From Lipingzhangella_A rawalii (GTDB taxonomy: Bacteria > Actinomycetota > Actinomycetes > Streptosporangiales > Streptosporangiaceae), in assembly GCF_031628175.1 (NCBI RefSeq), contig NZ_JAVLVT010000003.1, forward strand, positions 310,001 through 374,000: a stretch of DNA of 64,000 nucleotides. The letters are read 5' to 3'. Positions 15,420 to 24,461 of this stretch are shown here, piece by piece. The notes under the pieces were generated by a model, which was given only the letters and a program-made list of their open reading frames with translations, was not told the origin of the DNA and searched no databases. A program made the translations under genes and the position numbers. Every line of letters begins with the position of its first letter. The first letter of the stretch is position 1.

Positions 15420-17177
15420 CTACATCTGGGCCGGGGCCCGCACCCCGAGCAGTGCCAGCCCCTGCACCAGGACACGCTCGGTCAGCGCGGTCAGGGCCAG
15501 CCGCGAGTCCCGCTGCGCGGCGTCCTCGGCACGCAGGACCGGGCACTCCTCGTAGAAGGTCGTGAACGCCTGCGCCAGCCCGAACAGGTAGCTGCACAGG
15601 CGGTGCGGTTGCAGTGTGCTCCCCACCTCGGCCACGGTCGGCCCGAACTCCAGCAGGGCCAACGCCAGAGCCCGCTCGGAAGCCGCACCCAGGGCCACCG
15701 GGGCCGCAATCGCGTCGGTTCCGGCCTGTGAGGGTGGGGTGAATCCGCCCTTGCGGAAGATGGACCGGATGCGGGCCACCGCGTACTGGAGATAGGGGCC
15801 GGTGTTGCCGTTGAGGGCCAGCATCCGGTCGAAGTCGAAGACGTACTCGCTGTCGTGGGACACCGCGAGGTCGGCGTACTTGACGGCCCCGATGCCGACG
15901 TCCCGGGCGATCTCGGCGCGGGTGTCCTCGTCCAGCTCGGGCCGGGTCTCCGCCACGACCTTGCCCGCCCGCTCGATAGCCTCGTCCAACAGGGTCATCA
16001 GCCGGATCGGTTCGCCACTGCGCGTGCGCAGGATCTTGCCGTCAGAACCGAGAACGTTACCGATCTGCACATGGATCGGCTCCACGCTGTCGTCCGGCGG
16101 CAGCCACCCCGCCGCCCGCGCCGTGTCGAACACCATACGCAGGTGCAGCGACTGGGCCGCGCCCACCACGTAGAGGATCCGGTCTGCTGCCAGTTGCTCG
16201 ATCCGGTACTTCAGGGTGGCCAGATCCGTGGTCGCGTACCCGTAGCCACCATCACTCTTGCGGATGATCAGCGGAACGGGCCGGCCCTCACGGCCGGTGT
16301 GGCCCTCCAGGAAGACACACAGGGCCCCGTCACTGATCTCGGCGATCCCACTGTTCTCCAGCTCCGCACACACCCCGGCCAACCGGTCGTTGTAGGTGCT
16401 CTCCCCAGCAAGGTCCTCGTTGGTGAGGGTGACGTCGAGCTTGCGGTACACCTTGTTGAAGTAGGTCGTGGACAGGTCCACCAGCGTGCGCCAGTAGTGC
16501 AGGGTGTCCGGGTCGCCGCCCTGCATCGCCACGACACGCTCCCGGGCCCGCCCCGCGAAGTCCTCGTCGGCGTCGAACTTGGCGCGGGCCGCCTGATAGA
16601 AGGCGTTCGGGTCGCTCTCCAGCTGGTGTGCCTGGGCGGAGTCCGCCCCCACGTCCAAGAGGTGCTCGATGAGCATGCCGAACGGGGTGCCCCAGTCCCC
16701 CACATGGTTCTGGCGGATCACGTGGTGTCCGAGGAACTCCAGGGTCCGGGCGAGCGCGTCCCCCACCACCGTGGTGCGCAGGTGCCCGACGTGCATCTCC
16801 TTGGCGACGTTCGGCGCCGAGTAGTCGATCGGGATGCGCTGGGCCTCCTGCGGGAGGACCCCCAGCCCCGGATCATCCAGCAGACGCGTGGTCTCCGCGG
16901 CGATCCAGTCGTCGCTGAGGGTCAGGTTGACGAAGCCCGGGCCGCTGATCTCCACCTCTTGGCAGATGTCCGCCACGTCCAGGGCAGCGACGATGTCCGT
17001 GGCCACCTCACGCGGATTCCGGCCGAGCTTCTTGGCCAGTGCCAGGGCAGCGTTGGCCTGGAAGTCGGCGAACTGGGACGGGCGGATGACCGGGTCGGCG
17101 TCGCTGTACTCGGTGCCGAGGGCGGCGCCGAGGGCAGCCTGGACCCGGTGGGTGAGGACTGACTGCGGATCGGGCAT
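15420..17177 (-). CDS. argS: arginyl-tRNA synthetase
   Basis: This 585-residue class I arginyl-tRNA synthetase charges tRNA-Arg. An N-terminal tRNA-binding (ArgRS additional) domain covers about residues 1-95. The HIGH motif appears as HVGHLRTTVVGDAL near 130, preceded by IDYSAPNVAKEMH. The KMSKS region has the ArgRS-type form GSDGKILRTRSGEPIRL. A DALR anticodon-binding domain ends the protein (RLCSYLFGLAQAFTTFYEECPVL). The ATG at 17177 has no Shine-Dalgarno sequence but has TAGGCT 6 nt upstream, suggesting a leaderless message; a TTG two codons earlier is the alternative. It follows plsX on the same strand. Confidence 0.97.
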   Translation of the reverse strand: MPDPQSVLTHRVQAALGAALGTEYSDADPVIRPSQFADFQANAALALAKKLGRNPREVATDIVAALDVADICQEVEISGPGFVNLTLSDDWIAAETTRLLDDPGLGVLPQEAQRIPIDYSAPNVAKEMHVGHLRTTVVGDALARTLEFLGHHVIRQNHVGDWGTPFGMLIEHLLDVGADSAQAHQLESDPNAFYQAARAKFDADEDFAGRARERVVAMQGGDPDTLHYWRTLVDLSTTYFNKVYRKLDVTLTNEDLAGESTYNDRLAGVCAELENSGIAEISDGALCVFLEGHTGREGRPVPLIIRKSDGGYGYATTDLATLKYRIEQLAADRILYVVGAAQSLHLRMVFDTARAAGWLPPDDSVEPIHVQIGNVLGSDGKILRTRSGEPIRLMTLLDEAIERAGKVVAETRPELDEDTRAEIARDVGIGAVKYADLAVSHDSEYVFDFDRMLALNGNTGPYLQYAVARIRSIFRKGGFTPPSQAGTDAIAAPVALGAASERALALALLEFGPTVAEVGSTLQPHRLCSYLFGLAQAFTTFYEECPVLRAEDAAQRDSRLALTALTERVLVQGLALLGVRAPAQM

Positions 17178-17183
17178 GTGCAA

Positions 17184-17189
17184 AGCCTA
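17184..17189 (-). promoter_or_regulatory. -10 box for leaderless argS transcript
   Basis: TAGGCT on the minus strand ends 6 nt before the argS ATG with no ribosome-binding site between. Confidence 0.5.
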
Positions 17190-17294
17190 CCGAGGATCAC
17201 GCCCGGTCCTGGACTTGCGCCCGGCCGGCCGCGGGGCCTCGGCCTGGCCGAATTCCGCGTTCCGCGGTCGCGTCCGGTTCATCCCGTCACCCCG

Positions 17295-18455
17295 TCACTC
17301 CGGGGTGGCGCGTCGTTGACGTCGCGTCGCGCTGCGCCCGGCCGCATGCACGCGTTGGCGCACCTGGTCCACGATGCGCCCCTGCACCAGATCGCCGGCC
17401 AGGGCGCAGGCCCGTGCCACACCCTGGGCGTGGCTCGCCCCGTGCGCAAGCACGACCGTGCCGTTCAGCCCCAACAGGATCGCCCCGCCGTAGGTCTCGG
17501 AGTTCATCCGTTCGCGCAGCTCCCGCAGTGGGCCGCGTTGGAGCACCGTGCCGAGCCGCGCCATGCGGGTGCCGCCGAGAGCCGCACTCATCTGTGCGAA
17601 GGCGAACTGGACCGCGCCCTCGACGGACTTCAGCGCGACGTTACCGGTGAAGCCGTCGGTGACGACGACGTCGACCTCCCCGGACAGCAGGTCGCTGCCC
17701 TCGATATTGCCACGGAAGTCGAGGGCTGGTGGACCCTCGGCGGTGGCGGCGAGCAGTTCCGCGGCTTTACGCGCCAGGCGGTTGCCCTTTCCGGGCTCCG
17801 AACCAATGGTGAGAATACCCACGCGGGGTTCGGTGATTCCGTGTGCGGTGTGCGCGTAGGCCGCACCGAGATGCGCGAACTGCACCAGCATCTCCGGTTT
17901 GGCGTCGGCGTTGGCGCCGGCGTCCAGCAACACGGTGGGGGTGGGCTGGGTCGGCAACACCACTGCCAGCGCCGGACGGAGCACTCCGGACTGGGTTCGC
18001 AGCCGTACCGTGGACGTGGCGACCACGCCTCCCGTGGATCCAGCCGACACCAGGGCACCCACCTCCCCCTGACGGACGAGCTTGCACCCCACGGCCACAC
18101 TGGATCGGGGGCGCCGCCAGCTCGCCAGGGCCCCCTCGTGCATGGCCAGGATGTCCTCGGCGTGGACCACGGTCACCTCGGACGTCGCATCGTCCTCGGC
18201 CAGCAGGGACAGCAGTTCGGGGGAGCGGCCCACCAGGGTGATCCGTGTCCCCGTCTCGCGGGCCGCCTGGACGGCCCCGCGGACCACCTCCCGCGGAGCG
18301 TAGTCCCCGCCCATGGCGTCGACCGCGATGCCCGAGGGGCGGCGTGGGGCCGGGCGTCGACCGCCGGCCGGGCCCGCCGAGGTCGAGGGTGACGCAGACG
18401 CAGACGCAGACACTGACGGCGACACTGCGTTCGGGGCGCGCTGCACGCTGGCCAA
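17295..18455 (-). CDS. plsX: phosphate acyltransferase PlsX
   Basis: This 386-residue PlsX makes acyl-phosphate from acyl-ACP for phosphatidic acid synthesis. Diagnostic motifs are IAVDAMGGDYAPREVVRGA, GALVSAGSTGGVVA, VLLDAGANADAKPE, IGSEPGKGN, GNIEGSDLLSGEVDVVVTDGFTGNV and the C-terminal GAILLGLNGTVVLAHGAS. The start is TTG 18455 with TAGGAG 5 nt upstream. The first 40 residues are a Ser/Ala/Pro-rich, low-complexity extension encoded by short GACGCA-type DNA repeats, absent from typical PlsX. It lacks the usual neighbours rpmF or fabD/H and is followed by argS. Confidence 0.95.
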   Translation of the reverse strand: MASVQRAPNAVSPSVSASASASPSTSAGPAGGRRPAPRRPSGIAVDAMGGDYAPREVVRGAVQAARETGTRITLVGRSPELLSLLAEDDATSEVTVVHAEDILAMHEGALASWRRPRSSVAVGCKLVRQGEVGALVSAGSTGGVVATSTVRLRTQSGVLRPALAVVLPTQPTPTVLLDAGANADAKPEMLVQFAHLGAAYAHTAHGITEPRVGILTIGSEPGKGNRLARKAAELLAATAEGPPALDFRGNIEGSDLLSGEVDVVVTDGFTGNVALKSVEGAVQFAFAQMSAALGGTRMARLGTVLQRGPLRELRERMNSETYGGAILLGLNGTVVLAHGASHAQGVARACALAGDLVQGRIVDQVRQRVHAAGRSATRRQRRATPE

Positions 18456-18811
18456 CGGTGCTCCTAACCGGGAATTCGGGCAGGTGGTCCAGGCGGTTCC
18501 GGCTCGTGGACAACCGCAGCGTCAGCGTATGCAACCACCGTGACCTCTGCGGGCGGCACACCGGGATGGCCCGAAACCCGCACGGTCCCGGATCGGTCCG
18601 GGCGTGTCCCGTGGCGCAGACGGGAACAAGGGGAGGAAAAAGGGAAGGATGTGGATCTTCGGGAGGATACGGAGGATACCGTGCGCTGCGGATGCAACAC
18701 GTCACCTGGTATCGGATCCCGCAAGATCGGGTATCGCACGTATGCGCAGATGACGCACAATGCCGGGGGTAGTCCGGACAGCCAACCCGACGTGACCGAC
18801 GAAGGAGACGA
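18456..18811. other. intergenic region between plsX and kamA
   Basis: This 356-bp divergent promoter region contains no convincing gene. An open frame (18540-18815) ends in a GTGA overlap with the kamA start, but its product shows no family features, and the frame is open partly because of the Shine-Dalgarno-rich end. No riboswitch was recognised. Confidence 0.5.
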
Positions 18812-20149
18812 GTGACTGTGCAGACAGACGCGGCGGCGCCGACCGGGGTCGCGCCCGCCCCGTCCGGCGGGCGACGGTTCCGCGCCTACACCACCAAGCA
18901 CCTGGACGAGCTGACGGCGCGGGCCGGACTCGGGGACGAGGAACGGCTGGCGACCCGGGCGGTCGCGACGGTGCTGCCGTTCCGGGTGAACGCCTACGTC
19001 ATCGAGGAGCTGATCGACTGGTCGGCCGCGCCCGACGATCCCATCTTCCGGCTGACCTTCCCCCGTCCGGACATGCTCCCCGAAGCGGACGTGAACCGGA
19101 TCTCGAACCTGCTGCGTCAGGGGGCCTCCCGCAAGGAGCTGACCGCCGCGGCCAACGAGGTGCGGGCCAAGCTCAATCCCCACCCGGCCGGGCAGATGGA
19201 ACTGAACGTGCCCACGCTCGGCAATGAGGACCCCGTGCAGGGTGTGCAGCACAAGTATCCGGAAACGGTGCTGTTCTTCCCCAAGCAGGGCCAGACGTGT
19301 CACGCCTACTGCACCTACTGTTTCCGTTGGGCCCAGTTCGTCGGTGAGCCCGACCTGCGCTTCGCCAGCGACGAGATCGACCAGCTCGTTGCCTACCTAC
19401 GCGCCCATCCGGAGGTCACCAGTGTGCTGTTCACCGGTGGCGACCCGATGATCATGGGGGAGGGGGTCATCTCCCGCTACATCGAACCGTTGCTGGAGAT
19501 CGACACTCTGGAGTCGATCCGGATCGGCACCAAGGCCCTCGCCTACTGGCCGCAACGTTTCGTGACCGATCCCGACGCCGACGAGACGCTGCGCCTGTTC
19601 GAGCGGGTGGTGGACTCCGGAAAGAACCTGGCTTTCATGGCACACTTCTCCCACCCGCGGGAGATGGCCCCCGACCTCGTCCAGCAGGCGGTGCGCCGGA
19701 TCCGGAACACCGGAGCGGTGATCCGGACCCAGGCCCCCCTGATCCGCACCATCAACGACGACTCCGCCACCTGGGAGAGCATGTGGCGCACCCACGTGCG
19801 GCACGGCATGGTGCCGTACTACATGTTCGTTGAGCGCGACACCGGGCCCCAGGACTACTTCGCCGTTCCGCTCGCCCAGGCCTACGAGATCTTCCGGGGG
19901 GCCTACCGTTCGGTGTCGGGACTGGCACGAACCGTCCGGGGGCCCTCCATGTCGGCCACCCCCGGCAAGGTCTGTGTGGACGGCGTGACCGAGGTCGCGG
20001 GTGAGCGGGTCTTCGTGCTCCGCATGCTCCAGGCCCGTAACCCCGAACTGGTCGGGATCCCGTTCTTCGCCGCCTACGACGAGAACGCCGCCTGGCTTTC
20101 GGACCTGCGGCCCGCCCTGGGAGCCGACCGTTTCCCCTTCGACCCCTGA
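18812..20149 (+). CDS. KamA-family radical-SAM/PLP aminomutase-like enzyme
   Basis: This 445-residue protein is of the lysine 2,3-aminomutase family. The radical-SAM cluster motif is CHAYCTYC (C-x3-C-x2-C), preceded by HKYPETVLFFPKQGQT and followed by the SAM-binding FTGGDPM. Near the C-terminus GPSMSATPGKVCVDG holds the Lys expected to bind PLP. In clostridial lysine 2,3-aminomutase an Asp (Asp330) just before the PLP-Lys loop binds the substrate epsilon-amino group. Here that position is Ser, so lysine is not assured as substrate. EpmB-type proteins are much shorter (about 340 residues). The start is GTG 18812 with AAGGAG 5 nt upstream. No EF-P or antibiotic gene is adjacent. Confidence 0.85.
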   Translation: MTVQTDAAAPTGVAPAPSGGRRFRAYTTKHLDELTARAGLGDEERLATRAVATVLPFRVNAYVIEELIDWSAAPDDPIFRLTFPRPDMLPEADVNRISNLLRQGASRKELTAAANEVRAKLNPHPAGQMELNVPTLGNEDPVQGVQHKYPETVLFFPKQGQTCHAYCTYCFRWAQFVGEPDLRFASDEIDQLVAYLRAHPEVTSVLFTGGDPMIMGEGVISRYIEPLLEIDTLESIRIGTKALAYWPQRFVTDPDADETLRLFERVVDSGKNLAFMAHFSHPREMAPDLVQQAVRRIRNTGAVIRTQAPLIRTINDDSATWESMWRTHVRHGMVPYYMFVERDTGPQDYFAVPLAQAYEIFRGAYRSVSGLARTVRGPSMSATPGKVCVDGVTEVAGERVFVLRMLQARNPELVGIPFFAAYDENAAWLSDLRPALGADRFPFDP

Positions 20150-20166
20150 TTCGATACCCGAGTCGT

Positions 20167-20197
20167 GCTCGGACGGGTCCGACCTGCCTGTCCGAGC
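20167..20197 (+). terminator. hairpin after kamA
   Basis: GCTCGGAC (20167-20174) pairs with GTCCGAGC (20190-20197) just after the kamA-like stop codon. Confidence 0.5.
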
Positions 20198-20310
20198 ATC
20201 CACGTCGGGGACGTACTGTGGCGGGCTGGTGCATCCATGCGGACTCTGGGGCCAGGGTCGCGGGAGTGCCAGCCTGTCCGTGAGGTTCCCGTGTGGCGAG
20301 GAGACGTGGA

Positions 20311-21141
20311 ATGGTCGAGTGGTTCACCGGCCACATCGTGGGCACCGGGCGCCTTCCCCTGTTCTGCTTCTTCGTCTCCTTCGTGGCGGGTTTCCTTCTG
20401 ATCCGGATCAGTGTGCGGCTCGTGCGAGCCCAGGTGCGCTGGTGGCCCGGAAACCTCACGCCCGGGGGTGTCCACGTCCACCACGTCGTGTTCGGGGTGG
20501 CTCTTCTCCTACTCAGCGGGGTAACCCTGCTGGCTCTGCCCGAGCGTGACGGCTGGCCGCTGGTCCTGGCCGCCGCAGCCTTCGGGCTGGGCGCAGCCCT
20601 CGTTCTGGACGAGTTCGCGCTGATTCTGCACCTCCGGGACGTCTACTGGACCGAACAGGGACGCACCTCGGTGGACGCGGTGTTCGTCGCGGTGGCACTG
20701 ACCGGACTCCTACTGCTGGGGGTGCGCCCCTTCGGCTGGACCGAGGTGGCCGCGGCGGCGACCGGAGCCAGCGCCGACCACGGAGCATCCGCGGTCCGGG
20801 CCGCGGGCTTCGTCACCCTCGCTGTGCTGAACCTTGCCGGGGCGATCGTCAGCCTCCTCAAGGGCAAGATCTGGCTGGGCCTCGCCGGAGTGTTCCTCCC
20901 CGGCCTCTCCCTGATCACCGCCCTACGTCTGGCTGTCCCCGGATCCCCGTGGGCCCGCTGGCGCTACCCCCAGGGCTCGGTGCAGCTCGCCCGGGCCCAG
21001 GCACGCGACCTGCGACTGCGCCGTCCCATGATTCGGGTAAAGATCCGGGTGCAGGAACTCATCGCCGGTCGACACGATCTCCAGCGGCTCCCCGCCCCCG
21101 TCGTGTCCGCCACCGACAACGCCGGGAGCACACCGGCCTGA
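20311..21141 (+). CDS. conserved actinobacterial integral membrane protein
   Basis: This 276-residue polytopic membrane protein has a form common in actinomycetes but no known function. It has about five or six hydrophobic segments. Striking features are a His cluster before a TM (GGVHVHHVVFGVALLLL) and an acidic/His motif LDEFALILHLRDVYW, which together could form a metal or heme site within the membrane (inference). The C-terminal 70 residues are soluble and Arg-rich (ARAQARDLRLRRPMIRVKIRVQEL). ATG 20311 has GAGGAGACGT upstream; an in-frame start 18 nt earlier is possible. The ROK kinase gene begins 16 bp downstream, so the two are probably co-transcribed. Confidence 0.8.
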   Translation: MVEWFTGHIVGTGRLPLFCFFVSFVAGFLLIRISVRLVRAQVRWWPGNLTPGGVHVHHVVFGVALLLLSGVTLLALPERDGWPLVLAAAAFGLGAALVLDEFALILHLRDVYWTEQGRTSVDAVFVAVALTGLLLLGVRPFGWTEVAAAATGASADHGASAVRAAGFVTLAVLNLAGAIVSLLKGKIWLGLAGVFLPGLSLITALRLAVPGSPWARWRYPQGSVQLARAQARDLRLRRPMIRVKIRVQELIAGRHDLQRLPAPVVSATDNAGSTPA

Positions 21142-21157
21142 CCAGCGAGGACTAGCT

Positions 21158-22189
21158 ATGGCAGGGCGAGGCCGTCCGCCCCGCCGGGGTCTGACCATCG
21201 GAGTCGACATCGGGGGGACCAAAGTCGCCGCGGGAGTGGTCACCCCCGCCGGGCAGGTTCTGGACCGGGAACGCCGGGAGACCCCCGACCGCAGTAAGAG
21301 CCCCCGGGACGTTGAGGAGACGATCGTGGCGGCCGTGCTGAGCCTGAGCCAGCGCTATCCGGTCGCGGCGGTGGGGGTTGGGGCCGCGGGCTTCGTCGAC
21401 GTCGACCGCTCCACCGTCCTGTTCGCCCCCCATCTGGCGTGGCGCAACGAGCCCCTGCGGGACGCCCTCACCGCGCGGCTCGGACGTCCCGTCGTCGTGG
21501 AGAACGACGCGAACGCCTCCGCGTGGGCCGAAATCCGGATGGGAGCCGGCCAGGGACACACCGACGTACTCGTGGTGAACCTCGGAACCGGCATCGGGGG
21601 CGCAATCGTCCGGGAGGGGCGCCTCCAGCGTGGGTACTCCGGCCTGGCCGGGGAGTTCGGACACATGGTCGTCGTTCCGGGTGGGCACCGGTGCGAGTGC
21701 GGCAACCGTGGCTGTTGGGAACAGTACGCCAGTGGCAATGCCCTGACCCGGGACGCACGGGAACTCGTGGCCGCGGACTCACCCGTGGCCGAGGGCCTGA
21801 TCCGGGCGGTCGACGCGGACCCGGAACGCATCACGGGCCCGCTGGTGACCCAGCTGGCCCGGGCCGGAGACCGCGCCTGTGCCGAACTCCTGGACGATGC
21901 GGGGGGATGGCTCGGTCTCGGCCTGGCCAACCTCGCCGCAGCCTTCGATCCCGAGCTCATCATCGTCGGTGGCGGTGTGTCCGACGCCGATGACCTGCTG
22001 CTCGGCCCGGCACGCCGCACCTACCTGCGCAACCTCACCGGGCGGGGGTTTCGTCCGCAGGCGCCCGTGCGTGCCGCGGCTCTGGGTAACGACGCCGGCA
22101 TGATCGGCGCCGCCGAGCTCGCCCGGGCCGAACTGCCGCGGTGGCGGCGGCAGCGGCGCCTGCGGCCCGGGCGCCCATCCGCACAGTGA
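21158..22189 (+). CDS. glkA: ROK-family glucokinase
   Basis: This 343-residue ROK kinase is most likely ATP-dependent glucokinase, which phosphorylates glucose and in actinomycetes also mediates carbon-catabolite repression. The ATP site is GVDIGGTKVAAGVV at residues 14-27. VVENDANASAWAE holds the catalytic Asp, VNLGTGIGGAIV follows, and the ROK zinc motif is GGHRCECGNRGCWEQYASG (His plus three Cys). There is no N-terminal DNA-binding domain, so it is an enzyme rather than a ROK repressor. The start at 21158 directly follows the membrane-protein gene. The C-terminus is Arg-rich. The Wadjet-like operon begins 60 bp downstream with its own -10 box. Confidence 0.9.
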   Translation: MAGRGRPPRRGLTIGVDIGGTKVAAGVVTPAGQVLDRERRETPDRSKSPRDVEETIVAAVLSLSQRYPVAAVGVGAAGFVDVDRSTVLFAPHLAWRNEPLRDALTARLGRPVVVENDANASAWAEIRMGAGQGHTDVLVVNLGTGIGGAIVREGRLQRGYSGLAGEFGHMVVVPGGHRCECGNRGCWEQYASGNALTRDARELVAADSPVAEGLIRAVDADPERITGPLVTQLARAGDRACAELLDDAGGWLGLGLANLAAAFDPELIIVGGGVSDADDLLLGPARRTYLRNLTGRGFRPQAPVRAAALGNDAGMIGAAELARAELPRWRRQRRLRPGRPSAQ

Positions 22190-22235
22190 GCGAAACGACC
22201 GCCCGCCACCGGTCCCACACGGGCGCAACTGCCCC

Positions 22236-22241
22236 TAGTCT
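22236..22241 (+). promoter_or_regulatory. -10 box for jetA-like gene
   Basis: TAGTCT ends 7 nt before the ATG at 22249. There is no Shine-Dalgarno sequence, implying a leaderless transcript starting at the truncated jetA-like gene. The identical hexamer sits 7 nt before pcrA. Confidence 0.45.
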
Positions 22242-22248
22242 GCTGAGA

Positions 22249-23157
22249 ATGGGTGAGCTTGCGAACCGGTTGGAGCGTCCCGCGACCTCGGCGTGGGACC
22301 AGCCCGCCGTACCTGCGGGAACGTCCGTCGGCCGACCCGAACTCCTGCGGCTGGCCGCGTGGTTCGACGCCGCTGATGCGGACACGGCCCACGTGCTGTT
22401 CACCACCACCTTCCGCCTGTATCCGGCACAGTGGCTGGCGGGCGATCCCGACGACCCGGGCGGATCAGCCACGAACAGCCAGATCGAGGCGCGCCAGCCA
22501 CCCCGCAGCTGGTGGACACCGCCCCCACGGGAGTCCTCCCCGGACGACACCGAGGCCATCGCGATGCCGCCACAGACGGAGCGCACCCGCGACCGGCTCC
22601 GCGCCGAAGCCGAGGCCGAGGCGCACTGGCGGCGCGCCGCCGCCACCGAAGTACGCCAGGTCCTGCGGGAGGGCACCACGCCCCAGGACCGCAGCGAACT
22701 CACGCTGTCGCGGCAGGGGCGGGAACTCCTGGTGGAACTTCTGGGCGCCGCGCTCGGCGGGGGAGCGCCCGACCACGCCCCCCGCTCCGCCGGCGATCTG
22801 GAGTACGACATCCGGGTGCACGTCGTGGCCGACCCCGAAGCGACCGTGGTTGTGCGCGACCCTGAGGGGGAGCTGACCCTTAACGGAGTGTCGCTGTGGG
22901 CCGGCGCCTGGGACGACGAGGAGCCCCCGTCCGCGAGTGACCCCGCGGCCGCGCAGCGCGCATCCGGCTGTGCACAGTCGGATGCGCGAACCGATACGGT
23001 CCCGTTCCGGCACCTCGTATCCACCGCATCCACCACACCCCCAACGGAGACATCCCCGACCCAGTCACCTTCCCCAACGACGCTTTCCCACCCGGGGGAG
23101 GGTCCCGAGGGCGCGGGACCGGGGGAGGCCGAGGAATCGGCTACGGAGGCACCGTGA
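22249..23157 (+). CDS. N-terminally short DUF2397 (TIGR02677, JetA-like) kleisin
   Basis: This 302-residue protein matches only the C-terminal half of DUF2397/TIGR02677 proteins, which are usually about 480-500 residues and form the kleisin subunit (JetA) of type III Wadjet. The matching stretch starts at LLRLAAWFDAADADTAHVLFTT and continues through YPAQWLAGDPDDP, RSWWTPPPRE, a charged helix (RTRDRLRAEAEAEAHWRR) and LSRQGRELLVELLGAAL. It closes with IRVHVVADPEATVVVRDPEG. The usual N-terminal winged-helix half is missing; upstream DNA belongs to the intact glucokinase gene. The last 80 residues are Ser/Thr/Pro-rich and probably disordered. GTGA overlaps the start of the next gene. Confidence 0.7.
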   Translation: MGELANRLERPATSAWDQPAVPAGTSVGRPELLRLAAWFDAADADTAHVLFTTTFRLYPAQWLAGDPDDPGGSATNSQIEARQPPRSWWTPPPRESSPDDTEAIAMPPQTERTRDRLRAEAEAEAHWRRAAATEVRQVLREGTTPQDRSELTLSRQGRELLVELLGAALGGGAPDHAPRSAGDLEYDIRVHVVADPEATVVVRDPEGELTLNGVSLWAGAWDDEEPPSASDPAAAQRASGCAQSDARTDTVPFRHLVSTASTTPPTETSPTQSPSPTTLSHPGEGPEGAGPGEAEESATEAP

Positions 23158-24461
23158 GTACCGAGGATCTGGCCCAGGGCGTCGAACGGCAACGGGCCGC
23201 ACGCCGACTCCTGACCCGCCCGCTCATCACCGCAGGGGACGCTCCCGAGGAGTTCGCCCTGGTGCAGGCGCACGCGGACTGGCTCATCGGCCGGTTCTGG
23301 GCCCTGCTGGAGTACCGGCTGGATGTCACCAGGGACCACGCACGGTTGGTGAAGTCCGAGCCGCCCCGTCGGCCCGCAGCGCTGGGGCGGGCCAGCGGCC
23401 TCCCGTTCAGCCCGCGCGCCTACGCCTATCTCACCCTCGCGATCGCCGTACTCCAGGACGCACCGAGCCCACTGGGCCTGGACCAGCTCCTGGCCGGGAT
23501 CCGCAGCGCCGCCGCCGAAGCGGGCCTGAACCGCGACCCGATCGAGCGTCGGGCCGAGCGGCGTGCCTGCGCGACCGCGCTCCTGCGACTGCACGAGTGG
23601 CGGGCACTCAACGGCCCGGTCGAGCCCCTGGCCGAACTGGCGCTGTCCCCCGACACCGGGGAGTTGGGCACCTCCGAGTCGAGTGTGGAATCCGGGGCCG
23701 CCACCCCGCGGCGAGGACGGGGACACCACGCGCCGCCCGAGTCCACGCGGTACACCGTGCGCCACCCGATCGTCCGTGCCCTGGTGACCCACCCGCCGCG
23801 GACCCAGTCGCGGGTGGACGAGCTCGTGACACCCCCCGGTGGACTCCAAGCGGGGGGTGCCGCGGGCAGTGCCCAGGCGGAACGCGCCGCCGGTCGCGCC
23901 GTACTGCGACGCCTGGTGGAGCACGCGGTCGTCTATCGGGACGAGCTCCCCCAGCCGCAACGTCTGTGGCTGGGCCGGCACCAGTGGCGGGCGGTGGCCG
24001 CCCTCACCGATTTCCTCGGTGGCACGGCCGAAGTCCGGGCCGAGGGCGTCGCCCTGCTGGTGCCCGATACCGGGGCCAGTGCCGTCGCGGCCACTGCGGG
24101 AACCCTGAACACGGGCACGGGCGCAGGTACAGACACAGGCACAGCCGGGGGCGCCGGAGCGTTGTTCCCCACCCCCACCGAGACCGATCGGCTCGCCTGC
24201 ACCCTGCTCGACCACCTGGTCGCGGAACTGCGTCCCACCACCCATCCGGTGGTGGGGGTACCCGTCCCCGCGGATCTGCTGGAACGGTGTACGCAACGGG
24301 TTATCCCGGACACGGCCACCGTGACCGGTGCGGCCGTGGTGCAGCGCCTCTGCGAGGTGGGCTTGCTGGACGACAACCCGGACCGGTCCGTCGATCAGCA
24401 CAGCGGGGAGGACGGCTGGCGCCTGTTGGCAGCCGCCGGCCGTTGGTCGACACCGGGATGA
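23154..24461 (+). CDS. DUF2398 (TIGR02678, JetB-like) KITE-type protein
   Basis: This 435-residue protein is of the DUF2398/TIGR02678 family, the MukE/KITE-like accessory subunit (JetB) of type III Wadjet complexes. Family features are ERQRAARRLLTRPLITAGDAPEEFALVQAH at the N-terminus, the GLPFSPRAYAYLTLAIAVL segment, ERRACATALLRLHEWRAL, a central Arg-rich domain with AGRAVLRRLVEHAVVYRDEL, then AEGVALLVPD and LLDHLVAEL. An insert at about residues 305-335 is a low-complexity Gly/Thr run (TGTGAGTDTGTAGGAGA). GTG 23154 overlaps the preceding stop by 4 nt, so translation is coupled. The reading frame is intact, which argues for continued selection. Confidence 0.8.
   Translation: MSTEDLAQGVERQRAARRLLTRPLITAGDAPEEFALVQAHADWLIGRFWALLEYRLDVTRDHARLVKSEPPRRPAALGRASGLPFSPRAYAYLTLAIAVLQDAPSPLGLDQLLAGIRSAAAEAGLNRDPIERRAERRACATALLRLHEWRALNGPVEPLAELALSPDTGELGTSESSVESGAATPRRGRGHHAPPESTRYTVRHPIVRALVTHPPRTQSRVDELVTPPGGLQAGGAAGSAQAERAAGRAVLRRLVEHAVVYRDELPQPQRLWLGRHQWRAVAALTDFLGGTAEVRAEGVALLVPDTGASAVAATAGTLNTGTGAGTDTGTAGGAGALFPTPTETDRLACTLLDHLVAELRPTTHPVVGVPVPADLLERCTQRVIPDTATVTGAAVVQRLCEVGLLDDNPDRSVDQHSGEDGWRLLAAAGRWSTPG

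Noticed and set aside
17241..17290. possible CRISPR or tandem repeats across the window
   Set aside because: No regularly spaced direct repeats with unique spacers were seen anywhere; only the 13-bp array before pckG is truly tandem.
18540..18815. 91-residue frame ending in a GTGA overlap with the kamA-like start
   Set aside because: The overlap arises from the Shine-Dalgarno and start sequence of the kamA-like gene; the product has no family features.
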